NCBI GenBank assembly: GCA_013400975.1
Contig: WBMZ01009396.1
Span: forward strand, 1-64,000
Source of the DNA: Atrichornis clamosus
Lineage: Eukaryota; Chordata; Aves; Passeriformes; Menuridae
Direction of reading: 5' to 3'
Length of the DNA stretch: 64,000 nucleotides
How positions within the stretch are numbered: the first letter of the stretch is position 1; each line of letters opens with the position of its first letter. Below are positions 11,701 through 24,000 of this stretch, piece by piece. Both the position numbers and the translations under genes were made by a program. The notes under the pieces were generated by a model. The model ran no database searches and was not told the DNA's origin. It saw nothing but the letters and a program-made list of their open reading frames with translations.

Positions 11701-14700
11701 AGTGGCTTTGGGCCTTCCCCAGACAGGGATGGCAGAGCCTGCAAAACTGATCCATAAACCTTCCTCCTGAAGAGAGGAAGCTTTCCAAATGGGCATGGGA
11801 AAAACTTTCCTTTGGTAATCCTGGAGATAACAGGTCACGCAGCTTCACCCAGTGATCCTTGCACAATAACTTGTGGTCAGGCTGAAGTGTCTATTTTAGA
11901 AAGGCATCCAAGTGATGGGAGGGAGGTCATGCAGCATTTTTGTTATCTCTTCCCGTGGTTAGTTACTCACTGTTCCCAGTGTGTTTCTTATTGCTCGTTT
12001 CAGTTTTTTCCAGCTTCAGTTCCTAGCTGCTGGATTTTGGTGTTCTTCACTCCAAATACCTCTGCATGTTTGAAAAAAACCCTGCTGAATGGGTGTGAAT
12101 GTTCTCCTTAAGTGGCAGCAGCTTTGTTATGGAAGGCCTTTTGGTTTTATTAGACTTTTCAACCCTCCGGTCGACTGTTAAACAAGCCAGAGCTTGTCAT
12201 CGTTGACAAACCTTCGCTCTGGTCTCAGACCTAACCTACCAGTTTAAAGGCAGTATTCTTTTGTGTGCAGGTTTCTGGGTGGGGACCGTCGGGCTTCTAA
12301 GGGAACTTAACTTGCCGGCTCTCTTCCCACCCCCCACCCACCTCCCCCACTCCACTTCCCACCTCAAATAAATTAAGTTTTGTGCTAACTGTTCTGTCAC
12401 TGCTAAAGGCCAGAAGGAAATGTCAACCTTTAGGTTTTCTGCTACCTGAGGTACTCTGCTGCACACTGAGAGTGCAAGTAGGTGGGAATGTGTAATTACA
12501 TTATAAACAAAACAGCTGCAGGATCAGTGTCAGAAGATAAAGATAAAATGTAGGAAGTTTTTTCAAGTGATTCATCCATAATTATTTAAAAACATGTTGA
12601 ATTTATTCTTAAGCTTTGGAGGAGAATTCTTGCAAGGCTGGCATTTGCTGCCCGTGGTGTTTATACACCTGAGTAAATGCCTGTCTCAGCAGTTTGTCCA
12701 TGTTGAGTGCTCCAGATCTAAATCCCTTCAAAGGTAAACCCAGCACACCTTTGTCTCTGCTGGCCTTCCTGTCTCCAGGCTTTTCACTGGAGAGGTGGAA
12801 TGTGTTGTAGCAATGGCTGGCACTAGGATGGGCAGGGAAATGAGGCTCACAACATTTTAATGTTTGATGTAGGTTTGTTCTCAGTAGGCTTAAGTGATGG
12901 CAAGGGCTGGATGGCACAAACACACTGAGGGTACTGGTGGAGAGGTGGTGGGAGAGCAAGCTTCATGTGCCCACAGCTGTGACAGCAGATGTGGGCTGCA
13001 TCTGCTTTCCTCTTTCTACATCCTTCCAGCAGTACCTGATGTACGGAGTGAAGGGAGGGAAGTTCCTTTAGATGATGCCTTGGATGCAGCAGGCTGGACT
13101 TGTCTGTCTTTAGGGGTACTGGAAGTCGTGGTGCTTTTCCTCTGGTCGTGCCAGTGCAGGTGCTGGTGTTTTCTGCCCAGCTGGGCAAAACTGAGTATTT
13201 TTATTTTCAGCCCTGCACTACCGAGGAGCGGAGCATTTGTCACCTACGTCTCTCTCCGTGATAGCCATGAAGCCGGAAATGTGCCGCACTGAACTGAAAG
13301 CTGCTGGGGGTTGTTGTTGTTGTTGTTTTTGTGCTAACCCAGCACTCTGCCCGACTCACCGGCCCAGATAACATCCGCACAGGGCAGGGCCCGTGCCCGC
13401 GTGGCCGGGAGGGCAGCTGGCACCGCAGTGGGTGGCACTGCCGAGCAACCAACGCCTTGCAGTTTCATCAGGTTCAGGGTGCGTTCTCCTCCGGCGAGAG
13501 GCACGGCACAGGCACTGCGCCACCGCAGCAGGGCAGGGAGAGGAGGGGAAGGGTCTCCGAGATGGACATCTCAAGTTGTGTCTGTGCTCCAGACACCAGC
13601 AGGGCACCCTTGGTCCCTGGGACAGGTCACCAGTCAAGCTCCATGGCTCCATCACGCTGCTTGGCTGGAAGAGATGAGCAAATTTGAGGAAGGCAGAGAC
13701 TCCAGTGCTTGTTCTAGCCCTTCTTCTGCCAAACCTTGCTGCCAGCAAGTCCAGCTTTAGTCAAGAGATCAAGGAGGCTTTTCTGCTTCTGCAGCAGCCT
13801 TGGCAAAAAAGCCAGCTGGCCCCACCTTGGTATGTTTTCCTTTCTTACAGTTCTGAAACTCCTCTCCTTGAGACCTGACTGTCCTTTCCAAACATCACCG
13901 ACTTGGGTGCTTCCCGCCTGGGAGAGGTGGCTTGTTGGAGCTCTAGAGAGTGAGCTCATATCCCATGGGTTTTACGGTGAGGGTGCTGGCCCTGCAGTCC
14001 TCCAGTGTCTGCCCACAACTCTTCCACATGCTCAGAGGAGTAGATGCCTCCTACAGCTCACTGGATTTGCTTCCCCAGTGGTAGGATACGCTTGAGAGGC
14101 AGCAGTTGCTCGGCCTCAGCAAGGTCCCTGCTGGTGACGCCCTGAGTCAGCTCCGCATGGATTGCTGTCTTTCTCACCTCACGTAGGTTCTTCTGTCCAG
14201 AGCCATCAACCACACTGCCAGCAGTCAAGCTACAAGCAACCCTTTTCCTTTGGTAATTGCCTCCTGTGGCTTGGCAGCAGCAGTGTCAGAAACCCTCCCA
14301 GGTAGCCCATCTTGGGCTGTGGACTTGGGTGTAGTATGTTGCCTCAGGTGGTATGGAGTGGCATCATCCTCTCACTTCCCAGCTCTGGAAATCATCCTGG
14401 AAACCTGAACTGAAGAAAGAGGGTGGGACTGGAGCCAAACCTCTCCTTCCATACAGGACAGTAGTGGCAGGAACACCTATTGTCCACAAAGGTGTTGCCA
14501 AGCCACAGAAGGCAATTAGCAGGGAAGAAGAATGTGGTTCCTTTAAAATTTGAATTTTAAAAATAGTTTTTCTTTTTAAATTGAATGAACACACATTGAT
14601 ACACCAAGTAGACAAAATCAGGGTTGTAAGAGCAAGCATCTGAAATTATCTAACCACTGTAGTTAGCTCCTTAATAAAACAGGCAGGTGTGTCAAACAGG

Positions 14701-17700
14701 AGTATATTCAGTCCTGAGCAATGGCTGAGTGTGAGCAGTATATATAACATTGGGTTACTCTGCCTTTGGCACAGAGGACAAGGAAAATGGTCCTGCAGAA
14801 TGGCTGAGGGATCTCTTTTCTAACCACATTGTTACCAGCGCAGTTACCTTGGAGATAAAGTGTGAAAATACTGTTTTCCTTTTAGGGTCACCTGTTAGTG
14901 TTGCAAATCTAAACTTTGTATTAAACAGTCAACCCCTTTGTGCCTTCAAAAGATGTTTGTGAGCTTTCCCTTGGATACAGGGGACCCTTCTGCAGCAAGC
15001 TCCCTCCGCAGCTGACACTGCAGCCGTGGTTTATATTCAAGCCAGGCTGCTGCCTGTCCCAGACTCTTACAAGCACGTTTACAGCTTTCCTTGCATTAAT
15101 CCTTCCTCCTTGCTCTTCCCATGGTCCCTATGATGCAAGATCAGAAAACGCTGTCTCAGTATCTGGCCATAGCTAATCAGGATTTTACCTCTTTCACCAG
15201 ATTTCTTAAAATACTCATGCTTTTGGTAAGAACCTCAGCGGTGGCCACCTTACCTGGTGTTGACAGTAGTCCCACTTCAGGCCGGAGGTTGGGTTACTCC
15301 ACTCCTCCAAAGGTCCTTTCCAAGCAATACCTCTGTGACTTTAGCCCTTAAGTAATTGCCAAGCAGACCCTGAGGCATTTCACCAGTTTTTATGCAGCAG
15401 CAAGCTCTGCAGAAATTCATACGCTCATGTGGTTAAGTAATGGCAGTAGCAGCTGGACTGATGGCCAGGAGACAGGGAGCCATCACTGCAGAGAATCGTG
15501 AAACTCAGTACAAGAGCCTTGCTCTGAGGTAAAACTCCAGTTCCAGCAACCCAAGCCATATGAGCAAGAAAGAGCATTTTTTTCCACAAAAATAATATGC
15601 ACTGAAAGTGAGGGTTGAAATTGCTGCACTATATCCACCGTCTACATTAGGTTGCATCCTTGTCCTTCTCTCCTTCTCCGCTCATCTTGGGATGCTTTTA
15701 GATCTCCTGTCTAAAACGTTATAAACAAAAAAGACATGTTTCCTTTCCTCTCCATCATGTAATGATTTTTTAATTTGCTGTTTGATCCTAGTTCTCCTGT
15801 ATTGACTGTGTCCAAGCCACAGCACTGGGTCACAGATAAAGGTGACTGTTCCTTTAGAACCTATAGGGCTTGAATCAAATTATGCACTATTAAAATCAAG
15901 CGTATTTTTTAAATAACGGAGGTAAAAGGAATAGATTTTTTTGGGTGTTGTTTAGACTTGGTATTCATGGTATAATCCTCTGATTTTTTAAATACCGGAG
16001 CTAAAATATGTTCTCCTGATAGTGAATTTCTCTTACACTGTGGTGACCAGAGTCCTGCATCTCGCCTTCGAGGCCAGAGAAGGTGGAAATGAATAATGAA
16101 CTATTTTTAGAAATCAGCAGTGGTGTGTTCCGGGAATTCCTGCAGTATTTTCAGAACTGAGTTTGAAGGTTTTGAGCAGAGATAGGGAAATATGTCATCT
16201 GTTTAAATTGCCCTAAATTACCTGCAATTTGTTGGGAGTTGCCATTTCTAAGTACTTATTGCAACTCTAGATATTTGAGGAAGCTTTTGATTATCCTGCG
16301 CTTGTAAAATGTAATTGACTATTTCTTAATTGTTGTCCTCTGTGAAGTATAATTACCTGTAATGTAGAGCTTTTTGTTTGTCAATGCCACAAACAGGAAA
16401 TCAAGAGTGTCTGATTGAGATAAGTTTGGGGACTGCACCATGACTTGTGATTGCATCAGGTGACCTGTTTGTGCTGGGACTGGTCTCTTCCGTAAAGTCC
16501 TGGAGGCCTTCAAAGAACCTGGAAACCTTAAATATTGTCTTCATGTATTGTTGTGCAGAAGTCTGGCTTGTCCTTTCCTAAAACTGTCTTCAGACAGCTG
16601 TTGCCTTAGCAATGTAGTGGCATCTCTTTATGCAGTCATGTTGCATGAAGTTTCAGGAGGAATTGCCTGATTTAGAATTAATTGCTTAAATGCAGTTAAT
16701 CAGAAGAGGTTGTAGAGCTTGCTGATGTTCATGAGTATCGTAGAGAAGTCAGTTAATTAAAGCTTAGCAGCCTGAAGGAAGCTGGTAGGGACAGAGAATC
16801 CCAGTTCTCATTGGTGTGTGATGGTATCTGGATGTAGAGAATAGGGTTGTACTGAACTTGGATCTGGTGAGTATTAAAGCATGTCAGATCCCAGTCAGAC
16901 ATCTCTGCACGGGGAGTTGGTCCTCATGTCCCATCTGCTGCTTGGCTGCCCTTGACCCAACTGTGCTGGCATTCCTCTAGGACCATGGCACGTGTGACAA
17001 TGTCTTGGATGCTGAGGTGACCCGGTTGGGGGTATGTTACATGGCCAAGTAGAAACTTGTGTCTCGTTGGATCTGTGTCATGCTCAGTCATGCTGAGGCT
17101 TTTGTTGTCGTCATCTTCCCAAGCTGCATCTGACCCAGCGGCGACATTAAACATTATTGCTTAATTGAACTTAGATGTTACTGGGAAATTCTTTGTAGTT
17201 CTGGGTGGGTTTTGTGTTTTACAGCAGCAATAGAAGCATCAGACCAGGTACGTTCACCCCTCCTTTATCTCTACCCAGGCTTGGCTGTGTCGACCCGGTG
17301 CAGCACTGGGGAGTGGTGCAGGAAGATGTAACATAGATTGACACGGCTGGTCTGGGGCTCTGCATTGGAGACACACAAAGGGAAAATGAAAAGCCCTCTC
17401 ATTGCCCACTGCAGCCCTGGGAGGTGCTGTGCCAAGGCGGGCTGGTTTATGAACAGCTCTGCTTCTGTACCTGGGGTTTCCAGAGCTTTTGTGTGCGTGT
17501 GTTTTCCTTACACACAGTCTGTAGGTTTCAGTATCCTCCTCACTGTGCCTTTAGAGCATGACTGAAAATCAAAAGGCACTTGAGTGTGTCCTCCAGGAGC
17601 TCCTGGCCAATTCTGCCACGCAGAAGCAGCAGCACAAGCTTTCTTTGGAGGAACCTCCTAAAAACAAAACCTTAAAATAAAAACCCACTTCTTGTAAACT

Positions 17701-18012
17701 AACTGTCCGCAAACATAGGATGATTTAGGTTTATTTTTGCTCTTTTGATGGCAACCTGGTGCCGAACAGTTCTTAGGGAAAGCGGTGAGTCAGCTCACCC
17801 AACAGTGACTCTATTGATAGATGGAAGGAGTGGCCCTCAGGTTTGTCTAGTCATTGTTGGTGCTTGGCTGGAGAGCCGGGGGCTCTGAGGGCAGGCTCAA
17901 ACACCTCTCACCAGCCTGGGGAGATCAAACATTATGAGTCAGGCCACAGAAAATCATGATAGGGCCCAAATTATTTAAACCTCTTTTTTTAACTTTCCCC
18001 CCTGCCTTTTTT

Positions 18013-18058
<46 letters not shown>

Positions 18059-21000
18059 CTTTTTTTTTTTAGGTANCTGTTTTGGGAAGGAATTGCACAC
18101 ACCAGGGTACGTGGGACTCACCAACTCATGTGTCCTTGCAAGTTGACTTTTTTGTGCCTCCCAAGCTGCTCTAGTCCCTTCTGTGCTCTGGAGCAATGGG
18201 ATCTCTCAACTTTCTCCTTGCTTGATACCCTATAATTTCTCACCTCTCTGTGTAAGGGCATGAGGCAGGTCTGGAAAATGAACACTTAGCACCAAACACC
18301 ACTCTTAGGTATCCCAGCTTCTGGTTATTTTTCAATTCAAAATGCACACAAGCCCAAAAACGTTTTAAGAGAGGCTTTAAGTCTTTCTAATTTTTGTGTC
18401 GTTTTGATCAAGGTGGGAGAGGCAGGAGATGGCCAGATGGTGGGAAGTGCAGCTGTGCTTCAGACCCACCAACACCTTTCCCTTGGGTTTTTCCGTCTCT
18501 TTCCCAAGGCATGGCTTGCTGTCAAAGGTGGGGAACCTCATCCATGAAACCCACAGCTTCCAACAGCACTTTGCCTGTAAACCAAATCTTCAGGGTTATG
18601 GATGTGAAGGACCGTATCCTATTACTGTCCCAGCTCTTCATGACAGCAGCACCATCCCGTGCCAGGCCTTGAGTTGGCACTGTCCCCTGGGCAGGAGAGG
18701 GTTACAATGGGCACCAAGAGCCTCAAACTTCACTTTGGGCTATTAAATGCAAGTGCCACACACTTCTATACCTCAGGCCATGCCGCCCCAAGCTTTCTTC
18801 AGGTGCTCTGAACATGCAGAGTTCGCCTCCCATCTCACAGGCACCAGGAGCAGGCCAATTTTCAGCATAACGCACAATCTCAACTATTTTATTGCTTAAT
18901 TTAGGCCATAAAGTCCCTTTGATGTGTTGTGTAATGCAACGTTCATTCTGAAAAAGTGGGTGGAGTAGCTTTATGGTATTATAAAAATAAATAAAATGCC
19001 TGGCAGGATTTTGAAACCACATGGTCATTCCTCCTCTCTCTGCAGATAAGTTGATTGTTGAGAGAGAAATCTTGCTTAATATCTAACTTTGGGTGATTTA
19101 TTTCTCCAGAGTCCTTTCATCTCCAGCATGTATTAGGTTATCTGTGACTTCTAATCTGATTGTTTTAAGTGTGATCAAAGAAACCAAGAGAATGCACTTT
19201 ATTTTCCCACTGTATGAACAGAATGCTGTTTGTACAGTGCATTACATCACCTGTTCCTGCTGCTCCTGAGTCCTGCACCAAATGGCTGCGGTATAAATAG
19301 AAAACAGAATGGACTTGTAGGGGGTGATGAAATTTGTTCCACTTGCTGAGTAAAACAGAGTTAACTCAACGAATGCTTTCTTCACGCCCAACTCTACCTC
19401 AGCACACAACAGCACGGGCTGAAAACGTTTGAAATAACTCACTTGTGCAGTGTACGGAGCTGGCATTCAGCAGCCTCAAGGAGCCATGCTGAAAATCCAG
19501 GGGAGATGGCAGGCAGGGAGCCTGCCCGTCGTTGAGATTGCTGGAATTCTTTCCAGGCTATGCAAAGAAAGAGTTTGGCTTTGCGTCGCCACCGTCGTGG
19601 TGTTGTAGCTGCGATGATCCACAGCAGGGTCTCTGGGGAGAGGTGGTCACCATCCATGCCCAGGCTGCAGGATCCCTGCACACATGGAGGGCTTTGCCAT
19701 CCCAAACAAACCTGGCTGTTGCTCCAGAATGCAAACTGTGCATTCTGGCTGTTGCTCCAGAATGCAAACTGTGCATTTCTGGGGGATCAGTGCTGGGGAG
19801 CAGCTCTGATTCACATGGAGGCCCAGGAGATGCCTCTGAAGATAGGCCTGGAAGCTGCATTTCTCTACTTGATCCTAAAAACACCAGACTGAAGAAAGAA
19901 TATTTCTTTTCTGAAATGTCTTAATGCTTCACCACCACATAACCTCAGTGTTATGTGGAGGACAGCTGTCCTCTCTGCAGCTCTGCCATGGCTCTCCCCA
20001 CTAATCTCTCCCAGTCTCTTTGGGGGCACTGGTCAACATTTTCACTCCAATTATCTAATTGATTAATGTATTTAACTTGGAACGTTTATTCTCAGCCTGT
20101 GTTTGACTTTCAGTTTCTTATTTCTGTTGTAGGCCAGAAGGGTAATCTGAGGGCCTGGAAGTTTCCTTGCTAGGTTTTCCAAGCAGTAGCTGTTGGCCTT
20201 AAAAAAATTTTTTTTTAAATCCTCTCTCCTTACTGACCTTGTCTTGACACACCTACAGGCCCTCATGAAAATCCCACCCTGGGTAAATAGTTCATGTTTT
20301 CATTCAGAGGAGAACTGCCATGCATCAAAGGGTCAGGGAAATCATTTGGGAGATAAGGTGTTTTTATCTTAAGCAATTAGTCCTTAGTGTTGGGTTGGTT
20401 TTTTTATTTTCTAGTTGGATTGGACGTTGTCCCTGTGCAGCGTGTGGTCGCTATAGGAATACTGAACTTGCAAAAATGCCTAAAACTTATGCTTCCCTAC
20501 CCCATCCTGCCCGTGCCACCCTGTTTGCTGGTAAGCAGAAAGCCACAAGCATTTCAAGTCCAAGCATGCAAGTCCAGCAGGATGAGCTTAGGGCCACTAT
20601 TTCCCCATCAGCCTCCGGGTGGTGATCATTCGATTGGCATCAAAGCTTTGCCCATCCATCATTGGGCTGCTGCTGATTTTCTCTGTCTGTGGTCCCCAAG
20701 TTGGAGGAGCAGGAAGGAAATGGGGAGAGGACGACGCATAGAGATTTCCCTTCGGATGTTGTCACTGTGTGGGTTCGGCAGGACTAATCTGGATGGCTTT
20801 GGCAGTGCCGACAGCTCAGGCACAGCTGAGTCTCCTCCTTGCTCCACCGTCGCCTTGTGCGATAGGGAATTGTCCTTCTCCGAGCAAACCAAGCCACTCC
20901 ACAGTTTCTTTCTAGTGAATTATAGGAAAATTACTTTGTCCTTGCACCACCATAGGATTGACCAAGTCTTTCCCTGTTTCCCTGTGGGGTGCTGGGCAAT

Positions 21001-24000
21001 GGGATTGGTGGTGCAGTTACCTGGCCTTGCCCTCCCCACAGGTCTGTCACCTCTAGGTGAAGCAGGACGTGCATCTGGCTCTCTGCAGGCTCGCCAGCAG
21101 CAGTTGTGTTCCTTGCCTCAAGGTCATCCTGCAAAGGTTACCACAGCCAAAACACTTCTCATTTGTTGTTTGCATTGTAGTGGTGTCTGGAGGCCCCTGC
21201 CCCCTCAGCTGTGGGAGGGAAATGTTAGGACTTGCATTAGGGTGGGGGATTTTCCAGCCCTCAAGGAACAGCATCTTCCTTGGTGACATTTCAGCTTTCG
21301 TTTGGTGTGGCTGGATGGTGGGCAGGGACATCCCTCAGCAGTGGCTGAGAAGCCCTGTGTCTCTGACATCCCTTGTGTGTGCTGGGGACTGAATTCTGAA
21401 CTACAGACATGATGATGAGCTGAGCTCTCCTTATGGCTGTTTTACTGCTTCTCTTGCAGATCTTCGAGGCATTTGGTTGGACTCTGCGATTTCGTAGACA
21501 CAGACCTATGCTGAAACAAACTGTGTCTGCTTGAATGCACTGGTTGGGGTACCAGGGTTTAGGGTAACCTTAACCCTAGCCTTAGTCTGTGTAGTACTCC
21601 TTCCATGTAGAAATCTGTAGTTCAGTGTGATACACTATGGGATTTTTTCCCCCCAACTGCCTTACGCAGAAGCACTTAACAAATGCATCCAGAGGTGTGA
21701 ATTACAGCTGATGTAATTAATTTGTGTTTGTGGCCTGGGCCCCTGCAGTCTAGCTGGCTGTTAAGAACAAAAATCTAATCTTGGAACCTTGACAAAGGTT
21801 AAGCCAGGATGATGCTGCCTTATCATTTGTACTGGTATCCTGTGGCAAATCTGTAATCTAAGTAGGCAGGCTGTTCCTAAACCAGCAGCATCTCTGCTTA
21901 CCTACCTCAGTTTTTTTGCAAAACACAAGTCTTTAAAATTGTTAGACATAAGACTGAGGGAACTCTAGATCCTAAAGTCACTGCAGGAGTGCCAATCACA
22001 AGGACAGTAAGAGCCGGAGCCTGCTGTGACTTCTGAAGTCTCTCCTTCCCAGGCCCATCTCCAGGTTGTCCCAGCCCTTCTCATCCCTCCCACCCTGGGG
22101 TGAGTGAGCAGTGCAAATACTGTGCATCGAGCGGGTGCTGGGGGGAGAGTTGGAGAGGAAGCAGGGAGGGAGGGAGCCGAGCCAGCAGGCAGCTCTGAGC
22201 GGGGAAGCCAGCCTTGCCTTCCCTGCAGGCTGCCTTGGCGTGCTCAGCCCCAGCCCGGCTGCAGCAGGATTTGGTCCCAGCACCCTTCCAGCCAGCATGT
22301 CATGGCAAGCTTCCCCAAGCAGCAGTTTCCACTTTTCCTCTTTGGTGTCTATTGTTTTGTTATTTGGGGAATTGGAATCCGTGATCGGATTGGAAACCTG
22401 GTTAGCATTAGCCTCTGACGCAACAGGGTGGGTTTTTTTTTTCCTTGGAGATTGGTCTGAGCCTGAGCACATCTTTCCCTGGATAACTGGAGGGGTGCAC
22501 AGCTCTCCTGTGACCCACACGATTGGGCAGTGATGCCAGCAGTGTGTTCAGTGCCAAAAGACCATCCTGTTTAGTCTCAGGAGAGCTGCAAAGTGCTGGC
22601 CTGGGCTAAATCAGGCAAATAGTCACTTGATTGCAAAGGGAGTTTCCAAAAGGAGGAAGTTGCCTGAGTGCTAATGGTTTAGATTTAGTCATTTAATGCA
22701 TCAGGAATAGGTTACGTTCTCAATTATTTTTATTTCAATCTAATGTGTTAATAACATGAGTCTCTTCGAATGAAAATATAATTCCAAGCTGCTTTAAGTA
22801 TTTGCTGGAGCAGTAAGTTGAAGACATATGTGTAAGAAAGGGCCATCGGATGAACTGCTATTGTTCTCTTAATTCAACCCACCCCATTTGGGCCACTCTG
22901 CCTGAATGGCTTTGTGTTTGCTAATAAAATCATGCTATGTTCCCTGCAACACATGTTCCGCATGTCCCAGCAAGTCAGCAGCAGTAAAACCTTATTTTTA
23001 TAGGTTTATAATGTTACCTTCTCAACTGTGGCTTCTTTTAGAGACAGCAGTGCTTCCAGGGTTGGCCTTGGCGTGCTGGAGCACACAGGGGTGGCCACAA
23101 GCCCGTGTTTCTGGCTCATTTTCCCCCTTCCCCTTGGCACTTCGGGCACTTTCTCCCTGCATGGCTATGTGTAGGTCCTCAGCTAAAGGGTGCTATGTTA
23201 GCAGCCATTGGAAGAGCAATAGGAATGTTCTCCTTGGGCTGCATCCTTTTCTCCCCAAAATGTGTGGATGAGCCCGAGTTGCTTCTCAGGCTGTCTCAGA
23301 GAGTGTCTGCAGGCTCCACAGCCCTTTTATCTGCTGGATTTAGGAGACCCAAAGATAATGTGGGAAGAGCTCTGCTGTTGCCTGATCCCAGGAGAGCTGC
23401 AGCCAGCCCAAAGGTTTCTTTGGGCAGGCCCTAAGACAGAGGGATGAAAAGGAACCTCTGCCTTAGCACAGCATCTCAGAGGGGGCTGCTCTCAGCAGTG
23501 GGCTGGCAGTGGTCCTCCACGAGCCATGTCCAAGCTGCAGGGAATCAGTATGCAAAGCAGTTACTCCCTTTCCTTGGCACATTGTTTTTCAAGGACTCTA
23601 TGGTAGAGAGGATTAGACCAAGTTCTTAGGGGAGGAGAATAGCCAGCAGGGGATGGCTGGTCATTTTTGTTCCTTTTGTGGCACAAACAATCTCTCCCTT
23701 ACTACTCATAGGGGCTCGTGAGCCTTTGTGTTGTTTATTTGGCTGAAAGATTTGGAGACCTCTGGTCTAGATAGCTCTCCAACTGAGAAGGGGAATTTAG
23801 GCACTTGTGATAGTGTGGCCAAAGAAATTACAATAAATATTTGGGAGATTTTAGTGTTTGGCATTCATCAAGAATGGTTTAGCAGAATGAAATCTTTAGC
23901 GGAAGGGATGGAAGTCCAGCTGAAATGACAAAGATGTGCCTGGGTTGGCGTTGGCACATCTTCCACACTTCAGGGATTAGATGGAATTGTGTAATAGCAA

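Noticed and set aside
20387..21286. 299-codon open frame on the + strand in intron 2
   Set aside because: No recognisable domain, signal or homologue, no ATG-led conserved start, and low-complexity drift in amino acid use. It looks like a chance frame in moderately GC-rich intron.
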